From: Schistosoma haematobium
Lineage: Eukaryota; Platyhelminthes; Trematoda; Strigeidida; Schistosomatidae
Direction of reading: 5' to 3'
NCBI RefSeq assembly: GCF_000699445.3
Contig: NC_067197.1
Coordinates: 5,152,152 to 5,216,151, forward strand
DNA length: 64,000 nt
Of the stretch, positions 1-12,254 are shown piece by piece (the stretch's first letter is position 1; every line of letters begins with the position of its first letter). Under the pieces are notes generated by a model, which worked only from the letters and a program-made list of their open reading frames with translations, was not told where the DNA came from and did no database searches. The translations under genes and the position numbers were made by a program.

Positions 1-673
1 AAATGGACCAAATTTTCCCCAAAGTTGGCAGCTTGGGATTAAGACTTGTAATTCTGATTCTACTGAGTCGAGTATTTATAATGATGATTTGTCTTTGTCA
101 ACGATTACAACAGACAATGTAGAGTCACAAAGTAGTTCAGAGTTAAATGAAATTCAGAATTCTTGCGAAACAACAGTTTCTAACCAATCGATTTATCAGA
201 TTTCTCATGTCATTGTACCAAATATGGCTTTTCCTAATGATTCATATATTTCTGATGAAATTTCTTACAAATCTGAAGAAAATATGTTGAGTGAACATAA
301 TTATGATCGAAAACCTGATGTATTTTTGATAGATGCTGATTTTTCTAATGATCCTTTAATCTTCAATGACATTCTTAATGAATTCGAGGAAACTATTCCA
401 GAAGAGTCAAGTCTTGATGTCATACCAAATATTATTTGTCCCCATAATTCATTTGTTTCTTGTGGGAAGCTTGTTCAATGCGAAGCACGAGTATTAAATG
501 AGCTCCATTCTGATTACAATTCAGATTATTTCACATCAATTGCTGTTAATCCTTATCACAAATTCACTTCCAATGTATACTCCAATCAATGTGAGAAATA
601 TGTTTTAGACGAAGTCACATTATTCATAACTTGGGGATATAAAGATCCAACATTATTTCGTGGGGGAGGATAG
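1..673 (+). pseudogene. Partial array unit: 3' half of gag-like gene
   Basis: The first 38 bases are the right end of inverted-repeat sequence B (ending GGCAGCTTGGGA). A gag C-terminal reading frame then runs to a TAG at 671-673. It has no cysteine knuckle of its own. It is acidic and rich in Ser and Asn, ending in CEKYVLDEV and YKDPTLFRGGG. The final bases GTGGGGGAGGATAG form a polypurine tract directly before the LTR-like segment. The five-G run here ends the frame at GGG-stop; the four-G run in the internal units lets it read on 16 residues into the LTR. Confidence 0.75.
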
Positions 674-1069
674 TGTTCAAATTCTAGATATTAATGATTT
701 CAGTACAAAACCAACATGCTGATTGTATGCAATTCCAGGTGAGTCTGTTCCGATTTCGTTTGTTAATTCCAATACTAATGAGCACATTCTAGATACTACA
801 AAGTTTCTATCCAATACAATGTCGGACAGACTCAGGATGAACTTAAGAAGAAGACGTAAAACCGATTACAAATACTTTTACTCCTATTTAAGCTGTGGCG
901 GATGTGGTGTTTGAATGAACTAATGATACGTTTGTACTTGTTGAATGCTTGATTTCGAATTCCAAATACAATACATTCGTTTTTGCTTGTGTCTCACTTC
1001 TTAATTCAATTGCGTTAATTCTGGGACTCTTAGTTCGTGCTATAATTCAAATAATTCAAAGCGTTATAT
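674..1069 (+). repeat. LTR-like segment of array unit 1
   Basis: It begins TGTTCAAATTC directly after the polypurine tract GGGGGAGGATAG and ends just before a TGG that could start a primer-binding site. It contains a TATA-like TATTTAAG at 885-892. The canonical terminal CA is not at the last bases, so the 3' boundary is uncertain by about 10 bp (a CA lies at 1057-1058). The 3' half of the same sequence recurs as an old relic at 32836-32997, which supports it being an independently dispersed LTR. Confidence 0.6.
885..892 (+). promoter_or_regulatory. TATA-like box in the LTR-like segment
   Basis: TATTTAAG lies about 190 bp upstream of the gag ATG at 1080, inside the LTR-like segment, where an LTR promoter would be expected. 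The same sequence is repeated in each complete unit. Activity is not shown by the sequence. Confidence 0.35.
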
Positions 1070-1087
1070 TGGCGTCTCGATGGAGCC
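1070..1087 (+). other. Candidate primer-binding site
   Basis: TGGCGTCTCGATGGAGCC follows the LTR-like segment. A PBS starts with TGG because tRNA 3' ends are CCA. It overlaps the gag ATG (1080-1082), which is unusually tight. I could not name the priming tRNA. Confidence 0.4.
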
Positions 1088-1146
1088 TGTAATGGAAAAG
1101 TTAGATATTCATTCAACTTCGGAAGCTTTTGAAGATTACTTTGAAA

Positions 1147-1327
1147 CCCAAGCTGCCAACTTTGGGGAAAATTTGGCCAATTTTGGGGAAATTTTGGGGA
1201 CATTCAGGGAAAACCCCAAGTGAAAAACCTTCCCTAATGTTTTGGGGAAATTTTGAATTTTTCGTCTCATTTCCCCAAAATTTACTATAGCGGCTTCCAC
1301 AAAATTTCCCCAAAGCTGGCAGCTTGG
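1147..1327 (+). mobile_element. Inverted-repeat sequence A inserted in gag (181 bp)
   Basis: The insertion starts CCCAAGCTGCCAACTTTGGGG and ends CCCCAAAGCTGGCAGCTTGG, an inverted pair of about 20 bp. The interior is dominated by TTTTGGGGAAATTTT-type stretches. Removing it reconnects the flanking gag codons, so it is a true insertion. No target-site duplication is obvious. It codes for nothing: the minus-strand frames here, rich in Phe-Pro-Lys, are a consequence of the GGGGAAATTTT composition. It looks like a MITE; the superfamily is unknown. Confidence 0.65.
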
Positions 1328-1806
1328 CAAGGTTCGAAATCTGGGCTATGAACAAGGAAGACGATGAGGATGTTAATATTGTGGCACACTTCCTCACATT
1401 CATCGGAAAAGAAGCATATAGCCTAATGAAAACTCTGGCATTACCAGAAAAGCCCATTTCGCTTCCCTATACAACTCTCAAGGAACTGCTGCTAGACTAT
1501 GTTAAGTATACAAATTTCGAACGCAGTAAAGGAGGAAGATTTCGTAAAATGATTCATGAGGATATAAAAATTCCACTACCTTACGTCATCCCAACCCAGT
1601 TCATACTCAAGATTATGCAGACAATTCATTGAGGAGTTGCAATGCATTTCACGAAGATGGGCACAAGTTTAGTCAGTGTTTGTCCTGTGGCAAGTTCCAC
1701 TCTTTTAATTCATGCAAATTTCGTAATTCCAAGTGCTTTAAATGTGGTGATATTGGACATATTCAGTCAGTCTGTAATACTTATGTTCATCTTATTGCAA
1801 CTAATA

Positions 1807-2354
1807 TCCCAAGCTGCCAGCTTTGGGGAAATTTTGGGAAAAATCCTCAAAATGTTCGTAGCGCATTTTTGCACACTAACATTTCATCTACATAATATAA
1901 ATAAGCCTCAAAGTAGTAAATTTGAATAAATAAATTTACATTTTAATTCAATACAGACTTTTGGTGAGGGATAGTCTATCGAATTTCAGGTCTTGTTTTA
2001 ATACATCAACAAACAGATAGTAGACAAAGAGTTGTCGGTTGTAAACCACCCCCAAAGTGATATAACTTTTATCGTGTCCGTTTCCCTTTCACCTGGCTTC
2101 GCAGGCTTTATCAGACGTAACCGTAGTTTCTTTGTTCTTTTGTATATTGTTTTATACTACTTACCAAAATTCAGTAGTCAGTTGTATTCCCAATAACTTC
2201 AGTTCACTTTGGGGATTTCCCAGGTCGGGGAAATTTTGGGTTTTTCGTCTCATTTCCCTAAATTTCCCCAAAATTCACTATAGCGGCTTCCCCAAAATCT
2301 CCCCGAAATTTCCCCAAAATGGACCAAATTTTCCCCAAAGTTGGCAGCTTGGGA
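1807..2354 (+). mobile_element. Composite inverted-repeat sequence B inserted in gag (548 bp)
   Basis: The termini are TCCCAAGCTGCCAGCTTTGG and CCAAAGTTGGCAGCTTGGGA. About 40 bp of the left end and 140 bp of the right end match sequence A, including a shared TTTTTCGTCTCATTTCCC and ACTATAGCGGCTTCC. The central ~350 bp is unrelated. Its last ~70 bp (about 2133-2203) resembles 16222-16290, so it is itself a dispersed repeat. Removing 1807-2354 rejoins the gag frame between the zinc knuckles and the C-terminal part. Confidence 0.6.
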
Positions 2355-2988
2355 TTAAGACTTGTAATTCTGATTCTACTGAGTCGAGTATTTATAATGA
2401 TGATTTGTCTTTGTCAACGATTACAACAGACAATGTAGAGTCACAAAGTAGTTCAGAGTTAAATGAAATTCAGAATTCTTGCGAAACAACAGTTTCTAAC
2501 CAATCGATTTATCAGATTTCTCATGTCATTGTACCAAATATGGCTTTTCCTAATGATTCATATATTTCTGATGAAATTTCTTACAAATCTGAAGAAAATA
2601 TGTTGAGTGAACATAATTATGATCGAAAACCTGATGTATTTTTGATAGATGCTGATTTTTCTAATGATCCTTTAATCTTCAATGACATTCTTAATGAATT
2701 CGAGGAAACTATTCCAGAAGAGTCAAGTCTTGATGTCATACCAAATATTATTTGTCCCCATAATTCATTTGTTTCTTGTGGGAAGCTTGTTCAATGCGAA
2801 GCACGAGTATTAAATGAGCTCCATTCTGATTACAATTCAGATTATTTCACATCAATTGCTGTTAATCCTTATCACAAATTCACTTCCAATGTATACTCCA
2901 ATCAATGTGAGAAATATGTTTTAGACGAAGTCACATTATTCATAACTTGGGGATATAAAGATCCAACATTATTTCGTGGGGAGGATAG

Positions 2989-5304
2989 TGTTCAAATTCT
3001 AGATATTAATGATTTCAGTACAAAACCAACATGCTGATTGTATGCAATTCCAGGTGAGTCTGTTCCGATTTCGTTTGTTAATTCCAATACTAATGAGCAC
3101 ATTCTAGATACTACAAAGTTTCTATCCAATACAATGTCGGACAGACTCAGGATGAACTTAAGAAGAAGACGTAAAACCGATTACAAATACTTTTACTCCT
3201 ATTTAAGCTGTGGCGGATGTGGTGTTTGAATGAACTAATGATACGTTTGTACTTGTTGAATGCTTGATTTCGAATTCCAAATACAATACATTCGTTTTTG
3301 CTTGTGTCTCACTTCTTAATTCAATTGCGTTAATTCTGGGACTCTTAGTTCGTGCTATAATTCAAATAATTCAAAGCGTTATATTGGCGTCTCGATGGAG
3401 CCTGTAATGGAAAAGTTAGATATTCATTCAACTTCGGAAGCTTTTGAAGATTACTTTGAAACCCAAGCTGCCAACTTTGGGGAAAATTTGGCCAATTTTG
3501 GGGAAATTTTGGGGACATTCAGGGGAAAACCCCAAGTGAAAAACCTTCCCTAATGTTTTGGGGAAATTTTGAATTTTTCGTCTCATTTCCCCAAAATTTA
3601 CTATAGCGGCTTCCACAAAATTTCCCCAAAGCTGGCAGCTTGGCAAGGTTCGAAATCTGGGCTATGAACAAGGAAGACGATGAGGATGTTAATATTGTGG
3701 CACACTTCCTCACATTCATCGGAAAAGAAGCATATAGCCTAATGAAAACTCTGGCATTACCAGAAAAGCCCATTTCGCTTCCCTATACAACTCTCAAGGA
3801 ACTGCTGCTAGACTATGTTAAGTATACAAATTTCGAACGCAGTAAAGGAGGAAGATTTCGTAAAATGATTCATGAGGATATAAAAATTCCACTACCTTAC
3901 GTCATCCCAACCCAGTTCATACTCAAGATTATGCAGACAATTCATTGAGGAGTTGCAATGCATTTCACGAAGATGGGCACAAGTTTAGTCAGTGTTTGTC
4001 CTGTGGCAAGTTCCACTCTTTTAATTCATGCAAATTTCGTAATTCCAAGTGCTTTAAATGTGGTGATATTGGACATATTCAGTCAGTCTGTAATACTTAT
4101 GTTCATCTTATTGCAACTAATATCCCAAGCTGCCAGCTTTGGGGAAATTTTGGGAAAAATCCTCAAAATGTTCGTAGCGCATTTTTGCACACTAACATTT
4201 CATCTACATAATATAAATAAGCCTCAAAGTAGTAAATTTGAATAAATAAATTTACATTTTAATTCAATACAGACTTTTGGTGAGGGATAGTCTATCGAAT
4301 TTCAGGTCTTGTTTTAATACATCAACAAACAGATAGTAGACAAAGAGTTGTCGGTTGTAAACCACCCCCAAAGTGATATAACTTTTATCGTGTCCGTTTC
4401 CCTTTCACCTGGCTTCGCAGGCTTTATCAGACGTAACCGTAGTTTCTTTGTTCTTTTGTATATTGTTTTATACTACTTACCAAAATTCAGTAGTCAGTTG
4501 TATTCCCAATAACTTCAGTTCACTTTGGGGATTTCCCAGGTCGGGGAAATTTTGGGTTTTTCGTCTCATTTCCCTAAATTTCCCCAAAATTCACTATAGC
4601 GGCTTCCCCAAAATCTCCCCGAAATTTCCCCAAAATGGACCAAATTTTCCCCAAAGTTGGCAGCTTGGGATTAAGACTTGTAATTCTGATTCTACTGAGT
4701 CGAGTATTTATAATGATGATTTGTCTTTGTCAACGATTACAACAGACAATGTAGAGTCACAAAGTAGTTCAGAGTTAAATGAAATTCAGAATTCTTGCGA
4801 AACAACAGTTTCTAACCAATCGATTTATCAGATTTCTCATGTCATTGTACCAAATATGGCTTTTCCTAATGATTCATATATTTCTGATGAAATTTCTTAC
4901 AAATCTGAAGAAAATATGTTGAGTGAACATAATTATGATCGAAAACCTGATGTATTTTTGATAGATGCTGATTTTTCTAATGATCCTTTAATCTTCAATG
5001 ACATTCTTAATGAATTCGAGGAAACTATTCCAGAAGAGTCAAGTCTTGATGTCATACCAAATATTATTTGTCCCCATAATTCATTTGTTTCTTGTGGGAA
5101 GCTTGTTCAATGCGAAGCACGAGTATTAAATGAGCTCCATTCTGATTACAATTCAGATTATTTCACATCAATTGCTGTTAATCCTTATCACAAATTCACT
5201 TCCAATGTATACTCCAATCAATGTGAGAAATATGTTTTAGACGAAGTCACATTATTCATAACTTGGGGATATAAAGATCCAACATTATTTCGTGGGGAGG
5301 ATAG
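2989..5304 (+). mobile_element. Array unit 2
   Basis: Same structure as unit 1. It has TTTTTG at the diagnostic T/G site (about 3294), a four-G run in the CAGGGG homopolymer of sequence A (about 3522), and zinc knuckles at about 3993-4091. The C-terminal frame has the shorter polypurine run and reads on into the next LTR-like segment. Confidence 0.85.
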
Positions 5305-7620
5305 TGTTCAAATTCTAGATATTAATGATTTCAGTACAAAACCAACATGCTGATTGTATGCAATTCCAGGTGAGTCTGTTCCGATTTCGTTTGTTAATTC
5401 CAATACTAATGAGCACATTCTAGATACTACAAAGTTTCTATCCAATACAATGTCGGACAGACTCAGGATGAACTTAAGAAGAAGACGTAAAACCGATTAC
5501 AAATACTTTTACTCCTATTTAAGCTGTGGCGGATGTGGTGTTTGAATGAACTAATGATACGTTTGTACTTGTTGAATGCTTGATTTCGAATTCCAAATAC
5601 AATACATTCGTTTGTGCTTGTGTCTCACTTCTTAATTCAATTGCGTTAATTCTGGGACTCTTAGTTCGTGCTATAATTCAAATAATTCAAAGCGTTATAT
5701 TGGCGTCTCGATGGAGCCTGTAATGGAAAAGTTAGATATTCATTCAACTTCGGAAGCTTTTGAAGATTACTTTGAAACCCAAGCTGCCAACTTTGGGGAA
5801 AATTTGGCCAATTTTGGGGAAATTTTGGGGACATTCAGGGAAAACCCCAAGTGAAAAACCTTCCCTAATGTTTTGGGGAAATTTTGAATTTTTCGTCTCA
5901 TTTCCCCAAAATTTACTATAGCGGCTTCCACAAAATTTCCCCAAAGCTGGCAGCTTGGCAAGGTTCGAAATCTGGGCTATGAACAAGGAAGACGATGAGG
6001 ATGTTAATATTGTGGCACACTTCCTCACATTCATCGGAAAAGAAGCATATAGCCTAATGAAAACTCTGGCATTACCAGAAAAGCCCATTTCGCTTCCCTA
6101 TACAACTCTCAAGGAACTGCTGCTAGACTATGTTAAGTATACAAATTTCGAACGCAGTAAAGGAGGAAGATTTCGTAAAATGATTCATGAGGATATAAAA
6201 ATTCCACTACCTTACGTCATCCCAACCCAGTTCATACTCAAGATTATGCAGACAATTCATTGAGGAGTTGCAATGCATTTCACGAAGATGGGCACAAGTT
6301 TAGTCAGTGTTTGTCCTGTGGCAAGTTCCACTCTTTTAATTCATGCAAATTTCGTAATTCCAAGTGCTTTAAATGTGGTGATATTGGACATATTCAGTCA
6401 GTCTGTAATACTTATGTTCATCTTATTGCAACTAATATCCCAAGCTGCCAGCTTTGGGGAAATTTTGGGAAAAATCCTCAAAATGTTCGTAGCGCATTTT
6501 TGCACACTAACATTTCATCTACATAATATAAATAAGCCTCAAAGTAGTAAATTTGAATAAATAAATTTACATTTTAATTCAATACAGACTTTTGGTGAGG
6601 GATAGTCTATCGAATTTCAGGTCTTGTTTTAATACATCAACAAACAGATAGTAGACAAAGAGTTGTCGGTTGTAAACCACCCCCAAAGTGATATAACTTT
6701 TATCGTGTCCGTTTCCCTTTCACCTGGCTTCGCAGGCTTTATCAGACGTAACCGTAGTTTCTTTGTTCTTTTGTATATTGTTTTATACTACTTACCAAAA
6801 TTCAGTAGTCAGTTGTATTCCCAATAACTTCAGTTCACTTTGGGGATTTCCCCAGGTCGGGGAAATTTTGGGTTTTTCGTCTCATTTCCCTAAATTTCCC
6901 CAAAATTCACTATAGCGGCTTCCCCAAAATCTCCCCGAAATTTCCCCAAAATGGACCAAATTTTCCCCAAAGTTGGCAGCTTGGGATTAAGACTTGTAAT
7001 TCTGATTCTACTGAGTCGAGTATTTATAATGATGATTTGTCTTTGTCAACGATTACAACAGACAATGTAGAGTCACAAAGTAGTTCAGAGTTAAATGAAA
7101 TTCAGAATTCTTGCGAAACAACAGTTTCTAACCAATCGATTTATCAGATTTCTCATGTCATTGTACCAAATATGGCTTTTCCTAATGATTCATATATTTC
7201 TGATGAAATTTCTTACAAATCTGAAGAAAATATGTTGAGTGAACATAATTATGATCGAAAACCTGATGTATTTTTGATAGATGCTGATTTTTCTAATGAT
7301 CCTTTAATCTTCAATGACATTCTTAATGAATTCGAGGAAACTATTCCAGAAGAGTCAAGTCTTGATGTCATACCAAATATTATTTGTCCCCATAATTCAT
7401 TTGTTTCTTGTGGGAAGCTTGTTCAATGCGAAGCACGAGTATTAAATGAGCTCCATTCTGATTACAATTCAGATTATTTCACATCAATTGCTGTTAATCC
7501 TTATCACAAATTCACTTCCAATGTATACTCCAATCAATGTGAGAAATATGTTTTAGACGAAGTCACATTATTCATAACTTGGGGATATAAAGATCCAACA
7601 TTATTTCGTGGGGAGGATAG
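5305..7620 (+). mobile_element. Array unit 3
   Basis: Same structure. It carries the G allele (TTTGTG) at about 5610, a three-G CAGGG run in sequence A, and a longer C run (TTTCCCCAGG) in sequence B at about 6846, which changes the frame there. Confidence 0.85.
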
Positions 7621-9938
7621 TGTTCAAATTCTAGATATTAATGATTTCAGTACAAAACCAACATGCTGATTGTATGCAATTCCAGGTGAGTCTGTTCCGA
7701 TTTCGTTTGTTAATTCCAATACTAATGAGCACATTCTAGATACTACAAAGTTTCTATCCAATACAATGTCGGACAGACTCAGGATGAACTTAAGAAGAAG
7801 ACGTAAAACCGATTACAAATACTTTTACTCCTATTTAAGCTGTGGCGGATGTGGTGTTTGAATGAACTAATGATACGTTTGTACTTGTTGAATGCTTGAT
7901 TTCGAATTCCAAATACAATACATTCGTTTGTGCTTGTGTCTCACTTCTTAATTCAATTGCGTTAATTCTGGGACTCTTAGTTCGTGCTATAATTCAAATA
8001 ATTCAAAGCGTTATATTGGCGTCTCGATGGAGCCTGTAATGGAAAAGTTAGATATTCATTCAACTTCGGAAGCTTTTGAAGATTACTTTGAAACCCAAGC
8101 TGCCAACTTTGGGGAAAATTTGGCCAATTTTGGGGAAATTTTGGGGACATTCAGGGGAAAACCCCAAGTGAAAAACCTTCCCTAATGTTTTGGGGAAATT
8201 TTGAATTTTTCGTCTCATTTCCCCAAAATTTACTATAGCGGCTTCCACAAAATTTCCCCAAAGCTGGCAGCTTGGCAAGGTTCGAAATCTGGGCTATGAA
8301 CAAGGAAGACGATGAGGATGTTAATATTGTGGCACACTTCCTCACATTCATCGGAAAAGAAGCATATAGCCTAATGAAAACTCTGGCATTACCAGAAAAG
8401 CCCATTTCGCTTCCCTATACAACTCTCAAGGAACTGCTGCTAGACTATGTTAAGTATACAAATTTCGAACGCAGTAAAGGAGGAAGATTTCGTAAAATGA
8501 TTCATGAGGATATAAAAATTCCACTACCTTACGTCATCCCAACCCAGTTCATACTCAAGATTATGCAGACAATTCATTGAGGAGTTGCAATGCATTTCAC
8601 GAAGATGGGCACAAGTTTAGTCAGTGTTTGTCCTGTGGCAAGTTCCACTCTTTTAATTCATGCAAATTTCGTAATTCCAAGTGCTTTAAATGTGGTGATA
8701 TTGGACATATTCAGTCAGTCTGTAATACTTATGTTCATCTTATTGCAACTAATATCCCAAGCTGCCAGCTTTGGGGAAATTTTGGGAAAAATCCTCAAAA
8801 TGTTCGTAGCGCATTTTTGCACACTAACATTTCATCTACATAATATAAATAAGCCTCAAAGTAGTAAATTTGAATAAATAAATTTACATTTTAATTCAAT
8901 ACAGACTTTTGGTGAGGGATAGTCTATCGAATTTCAGGTCTTGTTTTAATACATCAACAAACAGATAGTAGACAAAGAGTTGTCGGTTGTAAACCACCCC
9001 CAAAGTGATATAACTTTTATCGTGTCCGTTTCCCTTTCACCTGGCTTCGCAGGCTTTATCAGACGTAACCGTAGTTTCTTTGTTCTTTTGTATATTGTTT
9101 TATACTACTTACCAAAATTCAGTAGTCAGTTGTATTCCCAATAACTTCAGTTCACTTTGGGGATTTCCCCAGGTCGGGGGAAATTTTGGGTTTTTCGTCT
9201 CATTTCCCTAAATTTCCCCAAAATTCACTATAGCGGCTTCCCCAAAATCTCCCCGAAATTTCCCCAAAATGGACCAAATTTTCCCCAAAGTTGGCAGCTT
9301 GGGATTAAGACTTGTAATTCTGATTCTACTGAGTCGAGTATTTATAATGATGATTTGTCTTTGTCAACGATTACAACAGACAATGTAGAGTCACAAAGTA
9401 GTTCAGAGTTAAATGAAATTCAGAATTCTTGCGAAACAACAGTTTCTAACCAATCGATTTATCAGATTTCTCATGTCATTGTACCAAATATGGCTTTTCC
9501 TAATGATTCATATATTTCTGATGAAATTTCTTACAAATCTGAAGAAAATATGTTGAGTGAACATAATTATGATCGAAAACCTGATGTATTTTTGATAGAT
9601 GCTGATTTTTCTAATGATCCTTTAATCTTCAATGACATTCTTAATGAATTCGAGGAAACTATTCCAGAAGAGTCAAGTCTTGATGTCATACCAAATATTA
9701 TTTGTCCCCATAATTCATTTGTTTCTTGTGGGAAGCTTGTTCAATGCGAAGCACGAGTATTAAATGAGCTCCATTCTGATTACAATTCAGATTATTTCAC
9801 ATCAATTGCTGTTAATCCTTATCACAAATTCACTTCCAATGTATACTCCAATCAATGTGAGAAATATGTTTTAGACGAAGTCACATTATTCATAACTTGG
9901 GGATATAAAGATCCAACATTATTTCGTGGGGAGGATAG
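7621..9938 (+). mobile_element. Array unit 4
   Basis: Same structure. It has the G allele (TTTGTG) at about 7928, a four-G CAGGGG run in sequence A, and both CCCC and GGGGG runs in sequence B near 9166-9180. At 2318 bp it is the longest unit. Confidence 0.85.
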
Positions 9939-12254
9939 TGTTCAAATTCTAGATATTAATGATTTCAGTACAAAACCAACATGCTGATTGTATGCAATTC
10001 CAGGTGAGTCTGTTCCGATTTCGTTTGTTAATTCCAATACTAATGAGCACATTCTAGATACTACAAAGTTTCTATCCAATACAATGTCGGACAGACTCAG
10101 GATGAACTTAAGAAGAAGACGTAAAACCGATTACAAATACTTTTACTCCTATTTAAGCTGTGGCGGATGTGGTGTTTGAATGAACTAATGATACGTTTGT
10201 ACTTGTTGAATGCTTGATTTCGAATTCCAAATACAATACATTCGTTTTTGCTTGTGTCTCACTTCTTAATTCAATTGCGTTAATTCTGGGACTCTTAGTT
10301 CGTGCTATAATTCAAATAATTCAAAGCGTTATATTGGCGTCTCGATGGAGCCTGTAATGGAAAAGTTAGATATTCATTCAACTTCGGAAGCTTTTGAAGA
10401 TTACTTTGAAACCCAAGCTGCCAACTTTGGGGAAAATTTGGCCAATTTTGGGGAAATTTTGGGGACATTCAGGGAAAACCCCAAGTGAAAAACCTTCCCT
10501 AATGTTTTGGGGAAATTTTGAATTTTTCGTCTCATTTCCCCAAAATTTACTATAGCGGCTTCCACAAAATTTCCCCAAAGCTGGCAGCTTGGCAAGGTTC
10601 GAAATCTGGGCTATGAACAAGGAAGACGATGAGGATGTTAATATTGTGGCACACTTCCTCACATTCATCGGAAAAGAAGCATATAGCCTAATGAAAACTC
10701 TGGCATTACCAGAAAAGCCCATTTCGCTTCCCTATACAACTCTCAAGGAACTGCTGCTAGACTATGTTAAGTATACAAATTTCGAACGCAGTAAAGGAGG
10801 AAGATTTCGTAAAATGATTCATGAGGATATAAAAATTCCACTACCTTACGTCATCCCAACCCAGTTCATACTCAAGATTATGCAGACAATTCATTGAGGA
10901 GTTGCAATGCATTTCACGAAGATGGGCACAAGTTTAGTCAGTGTTTGTCCTGTGGCAAGTTCCACTCTTTTAATTCATGCAAATTTCGTAATTCCAAGTG
11001 CTTTAAATGTGGTGATATTGGACATATTCAGTCAGTCTGTAATACTTATGTTCATCTTATTGCAACTAATATCCCAAGCTGCCAGCTTTGGGGAAATTTT
11101 GGGAAAAATCCTCAAAATGTTCGTAGCGCATTTTTGCACACTAACATTTCATCTACATAATATAAATAAGCCTCAAAGTAGTAAATTTGAATAAATAAAT
11201 TTACATTTTAATTCAATACAGACTTTTGGTGAGGGATAGTCTATCGAATTTCAGGTCTTGTTTTAATACATCAACAAACAGATAGTAGACAAAGAGTTGT
11301 CGGTTGTAAACCACCCCCAAAGTGATATAACTTTTATCGTGTCCGTTTCCCTTTCACCTGGCTTCGCAGGCTTTATCAGACGTAACCGTAGTTTCTTTGT
11401 TCTTTTGTATATTGTTTTATACTACTTACCAAAATTCAGTAGTCAGTTGTATTCCCAATAACTTCAGTTCACTTTGGGGATTTCCCAGGTCGGGGGAAAT
11501 TTTGGGTTTTTCGTCTCATTTCCCTAAATTTCCCCAAAATTCACTATAGCGGCTTCCCCAAAATCTCCCGAAATTTCCCCAAAATGGACCAAATTTTCCC
11601 CAAAGTTGGCAGCTTGGGATTAAGACTTGTAATTCTGATTCTACTGAGTCGAGTATTTATAATGATGATTTGTCTTTGTCAACGATTACAACAGACAATG
11701 TAGAGTCACAAAGTAGTTCAGAGTTAAATGAAATTCAGAATTCTTGCGAAACAACAGTTTCTAACCAATCGATTTATCAGATTTCTCATGTCATTGTACC
11801 AAATATGGCTTTTCCTAATGATTCATATATTTCTGATGAAATTTCTTACAAATCTGAAGAAAATATGTTGAGTGAACATAATTATGATCGAAAACCTGAT
11901 GTATTTTTGATAGATGCTGATTTTTCTAATGATCCTTTAATCTTCAATGACATTCTTAATGAATTCGAGGAAACTATTCCAGAAGAGTCAAGTCTTGATG
12001 TCATACCAAATATTATTTGTCCCCATAATTCATTTGTTTCTTGTGGGAAGCTTGTTCAATGCGAAGCACGAGTATTAAATGAGCTCCATTCTGATTACAA
12101 TTCAGATTATTTCACATCAATTGCTGTTAATCCTTATCACAAATTCACTTCCAATGTATACTCCAATCAATGTGAGAAATATGTTTTAGACGAAGTCACA
12201 TTATTCATAACTTGGGGATATAAAGATCCAACATTATTTCGTGGGGGAGGATAG
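9939..12254 (+). mobile_element. Array unit 5
   Basis: Same structure. It has the T allele at about 10254, a three-G CAGGG run, and a one-base-shorter CTCCCGAAA in sequence B near 11566. The polypurine tract at its end has the five-G form, as at 657-670, so the C-terminal frame stops at GGG-stop. Confidence 0.85.

Larger units (their letters stand above)
674..2988 (+). mobile_element. Array unit 1 (reference unit): LTR-like, PBS-like, interrupted gag
   Basis: Complete unit used here as the reference. Order: LTR-like segment 674-1069; primer-binding-site-like TGGCGTCTCGATGG from 1070; gag start at 1080; inverted-repeat sequence A 1147-1327; gag middle with zinc knuckles 1328-1806; inverted-repeat sequence B 1807-2354; gag C-terminus 2355-2988 with the polypurine tract at its end. 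In family terms it is a non-autonomous LTR retrotransposon (gag only, no protease, RT or integrase) related to Ty3/gypsy-type elements by its CCHC gag. The clade assignment is an inference. Confidence 0.8.
1080..2988 (+). pseudogene. Degenerate gag-like gene of unit 1 (CCHC zinc knuckles)
   Basis: Gag-like nucleocapsid gene, broken in every unit. The frame opens at ATG 1080, runs about 22 codons and is cut by inverted-repeat sequence A. It resumes at 1328 and then shifts frame near 1575. The shifted frame carries two zinc knuckles: C-x2-C-x3-H-x4-C at 1677-1715 (CLSCGKFHSFNSC) and C-x2-C-x4-H-x4-C at 1734-1775 (CFKCGDIGHIQSVC). It is interrupted again at 1807 by sequence B and continues from 2355 as an acidic Ser/Asn-rich tail to the polypurine tract. 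Two CCHC knuckles are diagnostic of LTR-retrotransposon or retroviral-type Gag. No protease, RT or integrase follows. The same break points in all units mean the array arose after the gene had died. Confidence 0.75.

Noticed and set aside
1113..1457. Minus-strand open frames in each array unit rich in Phe-Pro-Lys-Trp (also 3428-3773, 5744-6088, 8060-8405, 10378-10722)
   Set aside because: They are translations of the inverted-repeat element and the antisense of gag; composition alone produces them.
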